Below, in pieces: positions 24,308 through 33,500 of a stretch of DNA of 57,837 bases. The translations under genes and the position numbers were made by a program. A model generated the notes under the pieces. It did no database searches. It was not told the origin of the DNA and saw nothing but the letters and a program-made list of their open reading frames with translations. The stretch is from CALLVY01 sp937899855 (GTDB lineage: Bacteria; Bacteroidota; Bacteroidia; Chitinophagales; Saprospiraceae): assembly GCA_039820405.1 (NCBI GenBank), contig JBCBQC010000035.1, forward strand, positions 1 to 57,837, written 5' to 3'. Numbering within the stretch: position 1 is the stretch's first letter; each line of letters opens with the position of its first letter.

Positions 24308-25180
24308 ATGCTGAAAATTACTAAAATTCTACTCCTCCAGCTGTTCCTGCTCCCCCTGAGTGTTGCCCAGCCCTTTGACCGGGCGCCCGAATTGCCCCAG
24401 CGGGTTCGGCAAATCGTCGAATGGCAACGTAGCCGGCTCGATGGCGAACCGCATAAAGCCGCTATCAGCCGCTTCGACGAGCGGGGCAACCTGATCGAGT
24501 ATACGGATTTCCGCGATGACGACAGCGTTTTTTCCTACACCTACGACTCCCAAAACCGCCCCCTACAATGCACCGAATGGATCGAAGGCGTAGAGTACCA
24601 AACCACCTTTCAGTACCGCCCCGATCTCCACATTTCCGAGCGCAGCTTCCACGACAAAACCTACCGAACCTGCGACTACTTTCGCGCGGGTCGTCTGGTG
24701 GAAAAGAAAGAATTTGCCCGGGGTGGCGAGTTGGCAGCCAATCATCTACTTTGGCGCTGGACGCGCTTTCATTACGATGGCCAAAATCGCTTGCTGCGGG
24801 AGCAGATCGATCACTACGCCGTGAACGGCGCGCGGAAGGGAGAGCAGCTATTTACCGAAATCATCCGCCACCACTACGACGGACGTTTCCTACTCTATTC
24901 CCAGCATTTTAATGCGGGCGAAAGCCTACGCATGGTCAAGTACTTTCGGTACGATCGGCAGGGCCGCCTGCTCCGCGAGATCGAGCACTACCCCCTCGAA
25001 GATCGTCTGGACAGCACGGAGTACCGCTACCGGGGAGGGAAGCTGTGGCAGCGGATTGAGGAAAGTGAAAACCAACGGCGCGTACTCGTCCACGTCGCGG
25101 GCCGCCCCATTCGCTTGCGCAGCTATCTCGACGACGAGCTGATTGGCGTAGTAGATTATGCCTACGAGTACTACCGGTAG
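24308..25180 (+). CDS. Secreted YD/RHS-repeat-like protein
   Basis: This 290-aa protein starts at the ATG at 24308 with a clear signal peptide (MLKITKILLLQLFLLPLSVAQ). The mature part is built from imperfect tyrosine-aspartate repeats (ISRFDERGNLIEYTDF, FSYTYDSQNRPLQCTEW, RFHYDGQNRLLREQ, KYFRYDRQGRLLREIEHY, STEYRYRGGKLWQRIEE) like those in RHS/YD proteins, but far too short to form a full RHS cocoon. There is no toxin domain. It is probably a periplasmic or surface beta-repeat protein. It ends 13 bp from the convergent outer-membrane protein gene. Confidence 0.75.
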   Translation: MLKITKILLLQLFLLPLSVAQPFDRAPELPQRVRQIVEWQRSRLDGEPHKAAISRFDERGNLIEYTDFRDDDSVFSYTYDSQNRPLQCTEWIEGVEYQTTFQYRPDLHISERSFHDKTYRTCDYFRAGRLVEKKEFARGGELAANHLLWRWTRFHYDGQNRLLREQIDHYAVNGARKGEQLFTEIIRHHYDGRFLLYSQHFNAGESLRMVKYFRYDRQGRLLREIEHYPLEDRLDSTEYRYRGGKLWQRIEESENQRRVLVHVAGRPIRLRSYLDDELIGVVDYAYEYYR

Positions 25181-25193
25181 CGCAATCCCTAAC

Positions 25194-26816
25194 CTAAAAC
25201 CGCGCCGTGACCCCCGCCAAAATGTTGATTCCGTACACGGGGTAGCGAAACCAGCGCTGTCGGTTGTTGGACGCCAGGTTGTTGAGGTCCAGAAAGGCGC
25301 CAAAATTCTGGCTAAAGCGGTAATGAGCACCCACACTCAGATCGAATAGGGCATTGAGATTATCGGCTACGCCTTCCGGGGTGAGGTAGGGGACGCCATT
25401 TTCGATAAAGGCATTGGCTTTGAGCGTGAGGCGGTCTTCAAAGGTGCGGTAGCGCAGGCCCAGGTTGACCACCAGGGCGGGTAGGTGCCAGGGTTTGTCT
25501 TCCTTTTCCAGGTTGTAGATGTTTTGACCCACCGAGGCAATGACCCGTAGGCCTTCGATGGGTTCGGCCGTGATCGTTCCCTTGAAGGTGAAAATTCGAA
25601 CGGTATCGTAGAGGGTTTGAAAGCGGAGGGAGTCCTGCGGATCGTTGAGGAAGAGCGCGAGGTTGCGCGCATCTTTATAGCCCGCCTCGACTTGGTAATC
25701 CAGGATGCCAAGGCTACCCCGCAATCCGCCGTAGTAGTGAAAGTAATTGGTGTTTTGCAGATTTAGCCGTGCGAAGGTCGAGATAAAAGGATTGTATTCC
25801 GATAGGTTGCGCAGGTTGTTTTTTTGGAGGCCCCCACCGGCGCCAGCGAAAGCAGCCAGCCGATTGCCCACGATGTTGACGGCGACTTCGGCATCGGGGA
25901 AGAAGAAGAAATCATCGTTGTGCGAAGCAATATTGACCCCCGCTTTGATCTTAAAGCCATTGCCGTGGAAGGTAAAGTTGGGTTGGAAGAAGAAGTTGTT
26001 CAGCCTTTGCTTCACGGTATCGTCATAGGTTGTAAAATCCGTGATGATGGTCAGACTGAGGGGGTGTTTATCGTCAAACCACTTGGTACCTCCCAGTTGT
26101 AGGTCGACTCCGGTTTCACCGGCGGCGTAATTGTCCGTGAGTCGGTAGAGGTTGAAGGCGGCGTTGTAGTTGATGTCCCCCAACGTTCGCTCGCCATTGT
26201 AGGCCTTGACGCCCACGTCAAAGAGGTTCCAGTTTTGGCGTACGGCATCGCGGGTAAAGGAAACGCTTTCGTCATCGTAGCCGTAAAAGTGTACCTGATT
26301 GGATCGAAAGCCCAGGTAACCCCCGACGGCTAAACCGCTATCGAGGTAGTATTCGCCCTGGAGCCTTCCACCGCTGTTGGCGAAGCGCTGATTTTCGCGG
26401 CGGCGATCGTTATTGGCCGAGTGGTGGTGCAGCCGTCCGGTAAAGGAGTAGCGTTCTGGGTCGGAGATGTGATAACCCAGCTCGCCGAGGATAGAATTGG
26501 GGATACCCACCCCGAGCTTGGCAAAGCCGTTGTAAGTCTTTTCGGTGCGCTGGCGCCGCATGGCCAAGGGGCGAATTTTGGGCGGTAGGTATTCCAGTTT
26601 GACCGTCCGGGAGGGGATGTCGTACACCAGGTTTTTATTCGCGGTATCGAGGGGGGGCAGGCCGGGTTCGACCACCAATTTTTCGGATTCTTCCAAATTA
26701 GCCTCGAAATCTTTGATTACTTCCACTTCTTCCGAAGGCAGGTTGGGTTGGGCCCAAGCCGAATGGGCTACTAGGCAAAGGATACCGATCAATAGGATTT
26801 TTTGGATGCTAGTCAT
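25194..26816 (-). CDS. Outer-membrane beta-barrel protein (TonB-receptor-like)
   Basis: This 540-residue protein has a signal peptide (MTSIQKILLIGILCLVAHSAWA), a short soluble part containing EVEVIKDFEANL, and then alternating strands of a large beta-barrel ending with an aromatic residue (ILAGVTARF). There is no plug domain of normal size. The VIKDFEA segment is common in TonB-receptor-like outer-membrane proteins of Bacteroidota that sit beside a large TPR protein, as here. The two are on the same strand, TPR first, 103 bp apart. The transported substrate, if any, is unknown. Confidence 0.78.
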   Translation of the reverse strand: MTSIQKILLIGILCLVAHSAWAQPNLPSEEVEVIKDFEANLEESEKLVVEPGLPPLDTANKNLVYDIPSRTVKLEYLPPKIRPLAMRRQRTEKTYNGFAKLGVGIPNSILGELGYHISDPERYSFTGRLHHHSANNDRRRENQRFANSGGRLQGEYYLDSGLAVGGYLGFRSNQVHFYGYDDESVSFTRDAVRQNWNLFDVGVKAYNGERTLGDINYNAAFNLYRLTDNYAAGETGVDLQLGGTKWFDDKHPLSLTIITDFTTYDDTVKQRLNNFFFQPNFTFHGNGFKIKAGVNIASHNDDFFFFPDAEVAVNIVGNRLAAFAGAGGGLQKNNLRNLSEYNPFISTFARLNLQNTNYFHYYGGLRGSLGILDYQVEAGYKDARNLALFLNDPQDSLRFQTLYDTVRIFTFKGTITAEPIEGLRVIASVGQNIYNLEKEDKPWHLPALVVNLGLRYRTFEDRLTLKANAFIENGVPYLTPEGVADNLNALFDLSVGAHYRFSQNFGAFLDLNNLASNNRQRWFRYPVYGINILAGVTARF

Positions 26817-26919
26817 CGTTTATGATTTTACAGCGCGGAGACGCGGGGTAGTCCCTAATTGAAGAAAAGGCCTTTATCAGCCGTGAGGTCGCCGTGCTTT
26901 GCGTTCAACAAATAGGGAA

Positions 26920-29900
26920 TTACCGCTCGGGATCGCTTTCTTCTTCGAGCTCCAGGACGTCTTCGCGCGCATCGGGCGCAATGCGGCTGCCCGCTGCGGA
27001 TTGCTCCTTGATCTTGGCCAGTTTGGCCCGGGCGATATTGACCAACTCCTGGTCCTCATCGTAGTACTCAATCAGTCCTTCGAGGGCCGCCTGGGCGTTA
27101 AACAAATCTCCCTTTTCCGCCAGGATGTCGGCGAGTAAAATGACGCTTTTGGCCACCCAGTAGGGATAATTCGAACTCTCGTTATTGGCGTTGAGACAGA
27201 GCTGCTGGGCGGTATCCAAATCCCTTTGCAGGTAGTAGATGTAAGCAATGAGGTAGCGCGCCTCGGCGGTCTGTTCATCGTCGCTCAGACGGACCACCTG
27301 GTTGAATGCCGTCCGGGCCCGATCGTAATCGCGCTGATCGAAGGCCACCTTACCCTGGTAAAAACGCGCCGCCGCCTTCTGCTCGTCCGTACTGTTGGCG
27401 TGGTTGGCCACCGCATCGGCCAGTCGGAGCACCGCCGCGCTGTTGTTGGACCGGTACGCCGAGCGCAGGGCGCCCAGCTGGGCTTCAAAACGGGTATCGT
27501 CATCCTGCGCCGCCTTTTCCAGCTGGGTATACAGGTCGAAGGCCTTGGTAAAGTCCTGACTGAAATTGTAAGCGATGATGGCGGCTTTTTGGAGGGCCTT
27601 GCCGTAGTAGCGGCTGGGGCCCTTCTGGATCACAAATTCGTAGTCGGCCAGGGCCTCCGTATACTGCTTGAGCACGCCGTGGGATTCCCCCCGGTGGTAG
27701 TACGCCGTCAGCAGGTTGCGACCGCGGGGGTATTTGCGCAGGTAATTGGTGTAGGCCGTAATCGCCTTTTCGTAATTGCCATTTTCGTACTGCGACTCGG
27801 CGGTTTTAAAATTGATCGCCTCCTTTTCGTCCTCCTCCACGCTGTAGCCGGGGACGGTCTCCAAAAAGGCAAAGTATTCGTCGGGTTTGCTGAGGTCATC
27901 GACGTAGATTTCTTCCAGGGCCGTCAGCGCCGCTTGGGCTTCGATGGCGTTGGGATTGTGCGAAAAGACCTGCTTGTAGTAATTGATGGCGGTGGGCAAG
28001 TTGCCCTGGTTGTAGGTAATCAAGCCGAGTTTGATCAGGGCCTGATTCATCAGGGGCGAATTGGGATATTCCGAGGTCAGCTTACGCAGGGGCTGGGTGG
28101 CTTGCTCGTTTTTGCCGATTTCGAGGTAGGTGATGCCCAATTGGAGCAGGGCATTGTCGGCGTATTCTGAGCTGGGGTAATCCTCCACGATGTTGTCGAG
28201 GGCCAGGATTTTGTTGGTGGTCTTGCCCCGGAGGCCCTCGATGATGGCCTTTTGGTAAAGGGCGTAGATAAAGCCGGCGTAGCGGTTGTTGACCGCTTCG
28301 TTGTAGTATTTGATGGCGCTGTCGTACTTGTTGCGCTTGAATAGGCAGTCGCCCGCCCGGAGGGTCGCATCACCGAGGACCTGCCGGGTGACGTAGTTGT
28401 TGTCGATATAGGCCAGGTTTTGTTTGATGCCTCCGATCGAGCTTTGGAAGTAGCCCAGGGCGGCGTTGTAATCTTTTTGCTTGAGGTAGTTGTAGCCTTG
28501 TGTGTAGTTGGCGGTGTGGGTGCTCGCCTCGTCGGGCAGGTTGCTGACCGTTTTGGCGAGGTTGAGGAATTTGTTGAATTCGCCGATGCTTTCGCCGTAG
28601 TTTTTGGTCAGGTGGGCGATCTCTCCCCGCCAGTAAATCGCCAGGGCCTTGGTGCGGTTGTCGATGGGGTAGGTGAGGGATTTATTGAGGCGGTTCTTGG
28701 CCGCGACGTAGTCCTCCTGCTTGATCAATTGCAGGGCCCGGAGGTAGGCCACCTTTTGGTAGGTCTCCTTGAGCTTGGGCGTCTTGTCTTTGGTGCCTTC
28801 CAAAATGCCCAGCGCCTTTTCGTAGTCGCGGGTATTGAGGAAAATATTGCTCATCATGGTTTGGCTCTCCAGGTAGTAGGAGGAGGTGGTGGGAATCTGA
28901 CGGAGGGCATCGATGGCTTCCCGACCGTAATTGAGTTCGTAGGAGAGCTTGGCGTAATTGTACAGGGCATCCTCCTGGGTTTTGGGGTCAAAGTTCATCT
29001 TGCTGGCCGCTCGGAAGGCATTGCGCGCCGCGCTCTTTTTCCCTAACTGTACCTGCGCATCCCCCAGCATGTACATGGCGTTTTGTCCCATTTTGGAGTT
29101 GATGCCGTTGAGCTGTTCCAGATTTTTGGCGGCCCGATCGTATTTGCCAGCCTGGTGCTGGACGTAGCCGAGCAAGTAGAAGTCCTCCTTGCGCATCTTA
29201 TTCGAATTCTCGGCGGCAAATTCGAGGTAGGGGAGGGCGGCCGTAAAATCGCCCTTTTCAAAAAAGGCCTGTCCGACCAGTTGGTTGATCTCGGCCCGCT
29301 TCTTTAGGGTACGGTCCTTGGTTTTGGTAATGCCGTAGTCGATCACCTCGTCGTACTTGCCCTGGGCAAAATAGATCTGGGTGATGTAGTAGGGAACGTG
29401 GGGTCGGTATTTTTTGGTGCTTTCCACCCGCTTAAAGGCCGTAATGGCCTCGGAGTAGCGGCCCTCGTAAAAGGCGGTCATCCCGTAGTAGTAGGTGGCG
29501 GGAATGGCGTAATCGCTGGGAATGCCCTTGACGGCCTGAAAGTGTGGCCGCGCCTCCCGGAAGCGCTTCCGGACGAAGTAGGAGTAGCCCAGTTTGAATT
29601 TGAGCTCCATGCGCTGCTCCTTGTTCATGGCGGTGCCGTCGATTTGCTTGAAGAGGGGAATGGCCTTGTCCCACTTTTGATCGTTGAAGTAGTAATTGGC
29701 CATCTCCAACACGGCGGAGGTGGCGATGGGTTCGGGATCGTGTTCGCGGGCAAAATCGAGGATGAGTTTTTCTCCCTCGGGCTTGTCGAGCCGGACGGCA
29801 CATTTGGCGTAGTGCAGCTTGGCATTGGTACGCAGCAATTCCGATTCGGGCTCGTTGACGGGTTGGAGGAGTTCGAGGGCTTGTTTAAATTCCTTTTGGG

Positions 29901-30045
29901 CCAGCCCAAAGAGGTTTTGCTCGTAATATTCCAGGCCGGTTTTGTAGGCGGCTTGCGCTTCGGTATACACCGCCGTTTGTTGGGCAAAAAGGCCGGAGGA
30001 AGCCGTCAGGAGGAGGAGCCACAGGAGAATCTTTCTGAATTGCAT
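26920..30045 (-). CDS. Large secreted tetratricopeptide repeat protein
   Basis: This is a 1041-aa periplasmic or outer-membrane-associated scaffold. After a signal peptide (MQFRKILLWLLLLTASSGLFAQ) nearly the whole protein is helix-turn-helix TPR units (for example AAYKTGLEYYEQNLFGLAQK, AITAFKRVESTKKY, NRYAGFIYALYQKAII, AITAYTNYLRKYPRGRN), more than twenty by eye. The C-terminal 40 residues are charged (Lys/Arg then acidic). It is followed by the beta-barrel gene in the same direction, so the two probably work as one outer-membrane complex. Confidence 0.9.
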   Translation of the reverse strand: MQFRKILLWLLLLTASSGLFAQQTAVYTEAQAAYKTGLEYYEQNLFGLAQKEFKQALELLQPVNEPESELLRTNAKLHYAKCAVRLDKPEGEKLILDFAREHDPEPIATSAVLEMANYYFNDQKWDKAIPLFKQIDGTAMNKEQRMELKFKLGYSYFVRKRFREARPHFQAVKGIPSDYAIPATYYYGMTAFYEGRYSEAITAFKRVESTKKYRPHVPYYITQIYFAQGKYDEVIDYGITKTKDRTLKKRAEINQLVGQAFFEKGDFTAALPYLEFAAENSNKMRKEDFYLLGYVQHQAGKYDRAAKNLEQLNGINSKMGQNAMYMLGDAQVQLGKKSAARNAFRAASKMNFDPKTQEDALYNYAKLSYELNYGREAIDALRQIPTTSSYYLESQTMMSNIFLNTRDYEKALGILEGTKDKTPKLKETYQKVAYLRALQLIKQEDYVAAKNRLNKSLTYPIDNRTKALAIYWRGEIAHLTKNYGESIGEFNKFLNLAKTVSNLPDEASTHTANYTQGYNYLKQKDYNAALGYFQSSIGGIKQNLAYIDNNYVTRQVLGDATLRAGDCLFKRNKYDSAIKYYNEAVNNRYAGFIYALYQKAIIEGLRGKTTNKILALDNIVEDYPSSEYADNALLQLGITYLEIGKNEQATQPLRKLTSEYPNSPLMNQALIKLGLITYNQGNLPTAINYYKQVFSHNPNAIEAQAALTALEEIYVDDLSKPDEYFAFLETVPGYSVEEDEKEAINFKTAESQYENGNYEKAITAYTNYLRKYPRGRNLLTAYYHRGESHGVLKQYTEALADYEFVIQKGPSRYYGKALQKAAIIAYNFSQDFTKAFDLYTQLEKAAQDDDTRFEAQLGALRSAYRSNNSAAVLRLADAVANHANSTDEQKAAARFYQGKVAFDQRDYDRARTAFNQVVRLSDDEQTAEARYLIAYIYYLQRDLDTAQQLCLNANNESSNYPYWVAKSVILLADILAEKGDLFNAQAALEGLIEYYDEDQELVNIARAKLAKIKEQSAAGSRIAPDAREDVLELEEESDPER

Positions 30046-30441
30046 AGATCAATTGAAATTGGTGTTTTCGAAAAAGTTTGACTGCCTTTCCTTTCACAAG
30101 CCATCAAACTGATTCCACGATTGTGTTATTGCGACGAAATTATAAAAAAATTAACACACCAATGAGACGAATTCTATTTCAATACGTCACCATAGTACTA
30201 TTTTGCCGCTGCTTTTTGTAACCTTTTTTTTTCGATTCCGTACTATTTTATATAGAGACATCTGGGGAAAGGTTAATGTATAACCTCTTGATTCTTCCAT
30301 CGACTATTGCAACAAACGGGTAAACGAAATTTCCGGTATCTCCAGTACGCCGGACCGATAAAAATTTTCCACGACCCCAAGAATACGGCCCGCCCGTGGC
30401 CCCGCTGAAATTCCAAAATTTCCTCCATAAATGCTTTAATC
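30046..30441. other. Gene-free region between divergent TPR and PAS genes
   Basis: 396 bp of AT-rich sequence that must carry promoters for both flanking genes. TACTATTTTG and TTCGATTCCG runs are present, but no exact TAnnTTTG on either strand was found. I see no RNA gene and no coding frame. Confidence 0.5.
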
Positions 30442-30894
30442 ATGATTCAGCACACTCTAACCAAATCACCTACCAAACCTACTAAACCTACCGACCAAAG
30501 CCCTTCCTTCGCCCACTTTGCTGACCACGCACCGACGGCTTACGCCCTGTATCACCCGAATCTGGCCCGTTTGGCCTATTACAACCACGCCTTCCTACAG
30601 TTGCTCCACTGCGATGCCTACGCACTGGAAGACCTTTTTCCCGGCCTCAGCCTGGGCCTCACCGACGCCCGGGCCATCGAGCGCTGGCACGAACACGTTC
30701 AACGCCTGCAACGACACCAACACAGCAGCCTGGAGTGGGAACTGACCACCCGCTACGGCGATCACCGTACGCTCAAAATCGACCTGTGGCCCCTGGCGGG
30801 CAGTACCATCGGGCTGATTGGCCTCAAGGTGGAAGACATCAGTGAATGGAAAAAATTGACCCGGGAGTCCCGACGCTACACGAAAATAATCTAG
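30442..30894 (+). CDS. Stand-alone PAS domain protein
   Basis: This is a 150-aa cytoplasmic protein. A low-complexity Thr/Lys/Pro start (about residues 5-22) precedes a single PAS domain (HFADHAPTAYALYHPNLARLAYYNHAFLQLL ending in the PAC-like LIGLKVEDISEWKKLTRESR). No kinase, cyclase, DNA-binding or other output domain follows. The end of the PAS domain looks like that of PAS-histidine kinases, so this may be a shortened sensor or a stand-alone signalling adaptor. A strong terminator follows. In-frame ATGs make the exact start uncertain. Confidence 0.75.
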   Translation: MIQHTLTKSPTKPTKPTDQSPSFAHFADHAPTAYALYHPNLARLAYYNHAFLQLLHCDAYALEDLFPGLSLGLTDARAIERWHEHVQRLQRHQHSSLEWELTTRYGDHRTLKIDLWPLAGSTIGLIGLKVEDISEWKKLTRESRRYTKII

Positions 30895-30915
30895 GATAAA
30901 TAAACACAGAACCAG

Positions 30916-30950
30916 AAGCGGCCCCCGTCGGAGGCCGCTTTTTATTTTTC
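30916..30950. terminator. Bidirectional Rho-independent terminator
   Basis: AAGCGGCC (30916-30923) pairs with GGCCGCTT (30933-30940), with CCG/CGG pairs extending it, then TTTATTTTT. It lies between the PAS gene and the convergent rocD, and A's on the left side serve the minus strand weakly. Confidence 0.85.
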
Positions 30951-30976
30951 ACTTGTTGTCCGCAGTGGCGCTGGAC

Positions 30977-32218
30977 CTAGGCTTCGAATTCGAGTATCGT
31001 CCGCTCGATGATGTCGCAGCACTCTCCGAGCTGGGTTTCGGTCATAACCAGGGGTGGCGCAAAGCGAATGATGTTCCCGTGGGTGGGCTTGGCCAGCAGG
31101 CCATTGTCGCGCAGGGCCATACAGATGCGCCAGGCCGTGTCGCTATCCTCGCTATCGTTGATGACGATGGCATTGAGCAACCCCTTGCCCCGGACCAGAC
31201 TCACCAAATCGGATTGGTCGATCAAGGCTTGCATCCGCGCCCGGAACAGTACGCCCAGTCGCCCGGCATTTTCGGCCAGTTGTTCGTCGCGTACCACCTC
31301 CAGTGCCGCCATGGCCACCGCACAACCCAGCGGATTACCACCGAAGGTAGAACCGTGCTCGCCCGGCTTGATGACCATCATCACTTCGTCGTTGGCCAGT
31401 ACCGCGGATACCGGGAAAACGCCTCCCGAAAGGGCCTTACCCAACACCAGAATATCGGGCTTGAAGCCGTGGTGGTCACAGCAGATCAACTTGCCCGTAC
31501 GGGCAATACCGGTCTGCACCTCATCGGCGATGAAGAGGACATTGCGGTCCCGGCACATTTGGTAGGCATCGGCCAGGTAGTTGTCGTCGGGGACGACTAC
31601 TCCGGCTTCCCCCTGGATGGGCTCTACCATAAAGCCCGCCACGTTGGGATCTTCCAGCGCTTTGGCCAGGGCGTCCAGGTCGTTGTAGGGGATGATGACG
31701 TAGCCCGGCATGTAGGGGCCAAAGCCAGTTGTACTCGACGGGTCGGTGGAGCTGCTGATCGCCGCTAGGGTACGGCCCCAAAAGTTGCCCCCCACAAAGA
31801 TGATCTTGGCCTGGTTGGCCGGCACTTTTTTTACCTCGTAGGCCCACTTGCGACACAGCTTGACCGCCGTTTCGCCCCCTTCTACGCCCGTGTTCATGGG
31901 CAATACCTTATCGTAGCCAAAGTATTCGGTAATGAATTTTTCGTAGCGACCGAGTACGTCGTTGTAAAAAGCCCGGGAGGTCAGGGTCAGGCTATCAGCC
32001 TGATCCTTAAGGGCTTGCACGATTTTGGGGTGACAATGCCCCTGATTAACCGCCGAGTAGGCGGACAGGAAATCGTAGTATTTTTTACCTTCGACATCCC
32101 ACACTTGGACGCCTTCTCCCCGCGACAGCACCACGGGTAGGGGGTGGTAGTTGTGAGCACCGTAGCGGCCTTCCAGCGCCATCAATTCCTGCGAATTCGA
32201 CACTTTTTCCTCAATCAT
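30977..32218 (-). CDS. rocD: Ornithine aminotransferase
   Basis: This PLP-dependent class III aminotransferase converts ornithine and 2-oxoglutarate to glutamate 5-semialdehyde and glutamate, in arginine/ornithine catabolism. The 413 residues show FLSAYSAVNQGHCHPK, MNTGVEGGETAVKLCRKW, the cofactor aspartate in LFIADEVQTGIARTGK, and the PLP lysine in LVLGKALSGGVFPVSA. It follows ald by 45 bp on the same strand and probably shares its transcript. pruA (268-1902), which acts on its product, is in the same window but far away. It is convergent with the PAS gene across a shared terminator. Confidence 0.95.
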   Translation of the reverse strand: MIEEKVSNSQELMALEGRYGAHNYHPLPVVLSRGEGVQVWDVEGKKYYDFLSAYSAVNQGHCHPKIVQALKDQADSLTLTSRAFYNDVLGRYEKFITEYFGYDKVLPMNTGVEGGETAVKLCRKWAYEVKKVPANQAKIIFVGGNFWGRTLAAISSSTDPSSTTGFGPYMPGYVIIPYNDLDALAKALEDPNVAGFMVEPIQGEAGVVVPDDNYLADAYQMCRDRNVLFIADEVQTGIARTGKLICCDHHGFKPDILVLGKALSGGVFPVSAVLANDEVMMVIKPGEHGSTFGGNPLGCAVAMAALEVVRDEQLAENAGRLGVLFRARMQALIDQSDLVSLVRGKGLLNAIVINDSEDSDTAWRICMALRDNGLLAKPTHGNIIRFAPPLVMTETQLGECCDIIERTILEFEA

Positions 32219-32263
32219 GAATTTTAGGTTTTATTGGTTCAAAATGCTTCTCGACCATTCAAA

Positions 32264-33376
32264 TTACAAAAATTCCCGTACATCTTCCAGTGGCAGATCA
32301 AATGCGTCGGCCACTCCTTTGTAGACCACCTTGCCGTTGATGATGTTGAGACCCAGGCGTAGGTCTTCGCGGTCCTGGCAGGCTTTCTTCCAGCCCTTGT
32401 TGGCCAGTTCGATGGCGTAGGGGAGGGTGGCATTGGTGAGGGCAATGGTGGAGGTGTAGGGCACCGCACCGGGCATATTGGCCACGCAGTAGTGGACGAC
32501 GTCGTCGATGACGAAAGTCGGCTTTTTGTGGGTGGTGGGCTTACAGGTTTCGATACAGCCTCCCTGATCTACGGCTACGTCGACCAGTACGGTACCGGGG
32601 CGCATGTCTTTGAGCATTTCGCGGGTCACCAGGTTGGGGGCTTTGGCTCCGGGAATGAGTACGGCTCCGACGATCAGGTCGTGGTCGCGGATGAGTTGGC
32701 GGATGGTGTACTCGTTGGAATACATGGTGGTGACGTTGGCGGGCATGATGTCGGCCAGGTGGCGCAGGCGTTGGAGGTTGATGTCGAGAATGGTCACTTG
32801 GGCGCCGAGTCCCGCCGCCATCTTCGCCGCTTGGGTCCCCACGATGCCACCACCGAGGATCAGGACCTTACCGGGCGATACCCCGGGTACCCCACCGAGC
32901 AGTACGCCCCGCCCCTTGACGTGCTTTTCCAAATACTTGGCACCTTCCTGTACCGCCATCCGACCGGCTACCTCCGACATCGGAATCAGCAGGGGCAGCG
33001 CCCCACTGGGCAGCTCGACCGTCTCGTAAGCCAAGCAGACCGACTCGCTTTTGATCATGGCCCGGGTCAAGGGTTTGTAGCTGGCGAAGTGGAAATAGGT
33101 AAACACCAATTGGTCCTTGCGGATCAGACTGTATTCCTTGCGGATGGGTTCTTTGACCTTCATAATCATCTCCGCTTTTTTGTACACGTCTTCAATGGTC
33201 TTCAGGGTTTTGGCACCCGCTTCGAGGTAGGTTTCGTCCGAAAAGCCACTGCCCTCGCCCGCACCCGACTGGATGAATACCTGGTGGCCGCGCTTGGTGA
33301 GTTCCAGGGCGCCAGCCGGCGTGAGCGCTACGCGATTCTCACTCGTTTTAATTTCGGTAGGTACACCAATGATCAT
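32264..33376 (-). CDS. ald: Alanine dehydrogenase
   Basis: This enzyme reversibly converts L-alanine to pyruvate, ammonia and NADH. The 370-residue protein has the N-terminal MIIGVPTEIKTSENRVALTP, QSGAGEGSGFSDETY, the Rossmann motif LILGGGIVGTQAAKMAAGLGA, and the C-terminal NMPGAVPYTSTIALTNATLPY. It is the first gene of an ald-rocD pair (45-bp gap), which would yield pyruvate and glutamate semialdehyde from amino acids. A good TTG/TAnnTTTG promoter lies upstream (33447-33475). Confidence 0.95.
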   Translation of the reverse strand: MIIGVPTEIKTSENRVALTPAGALELTKRGHQVFIQSGAGEGSGFSDETYLEAGAKTLKTIEDVYKKAEMIMKVKEPIRKEYSLIRKDQLVFTYFHFASYKPLTRAMIKSESVCLAYETVELPSGALPLLIPMSEVAGRMAVQEGAKYLEKHVKGRGVLLGGVPGVSPGKVLILGGGIVGTQAAKMAAGLGAQVTILDINLQRLRHLADIMPANVTTMYSNEYTIRQLIRDHDLIVGAVLIPGAKAPNLVTREMLKDMRPGTVLVDVAVDQGGCIETCKPTTHKKPTFVIDDVVHYCVANMPGAVPYTSTIALTNATLPYAIELANKGWKKACQDREDLRLGLNIINGKVVYKGVADAFDLPLEDVREFL

Positions 33377-33446
33377 AGTTACAGAGGTTTTAGTACGAGA
33401 GTCGGCCCGGAGGTGGCTCTCGGGTTAGGATTAAATTTTAGCTGGG

Positions 33447-33475
33447 CAAATATAGTAGTCTGGAAGGAAATTCAA
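33447..33475 (-). promoter_or_regulatory. Promoter of ald-rocD (TTG-N18-TATATTTG)
   Basis: On the minus strand TATATTTG (33447-33454) matches TAnnTTTG and a TTG (33473-33475) lies 18 bp further upstream, near the usual -33 spacing. The start codon is 70 bp downstream. Confidence 0.55.
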
Positions 33476-33500
33476 GACAAATCCAGCGGAATAATCCCGG

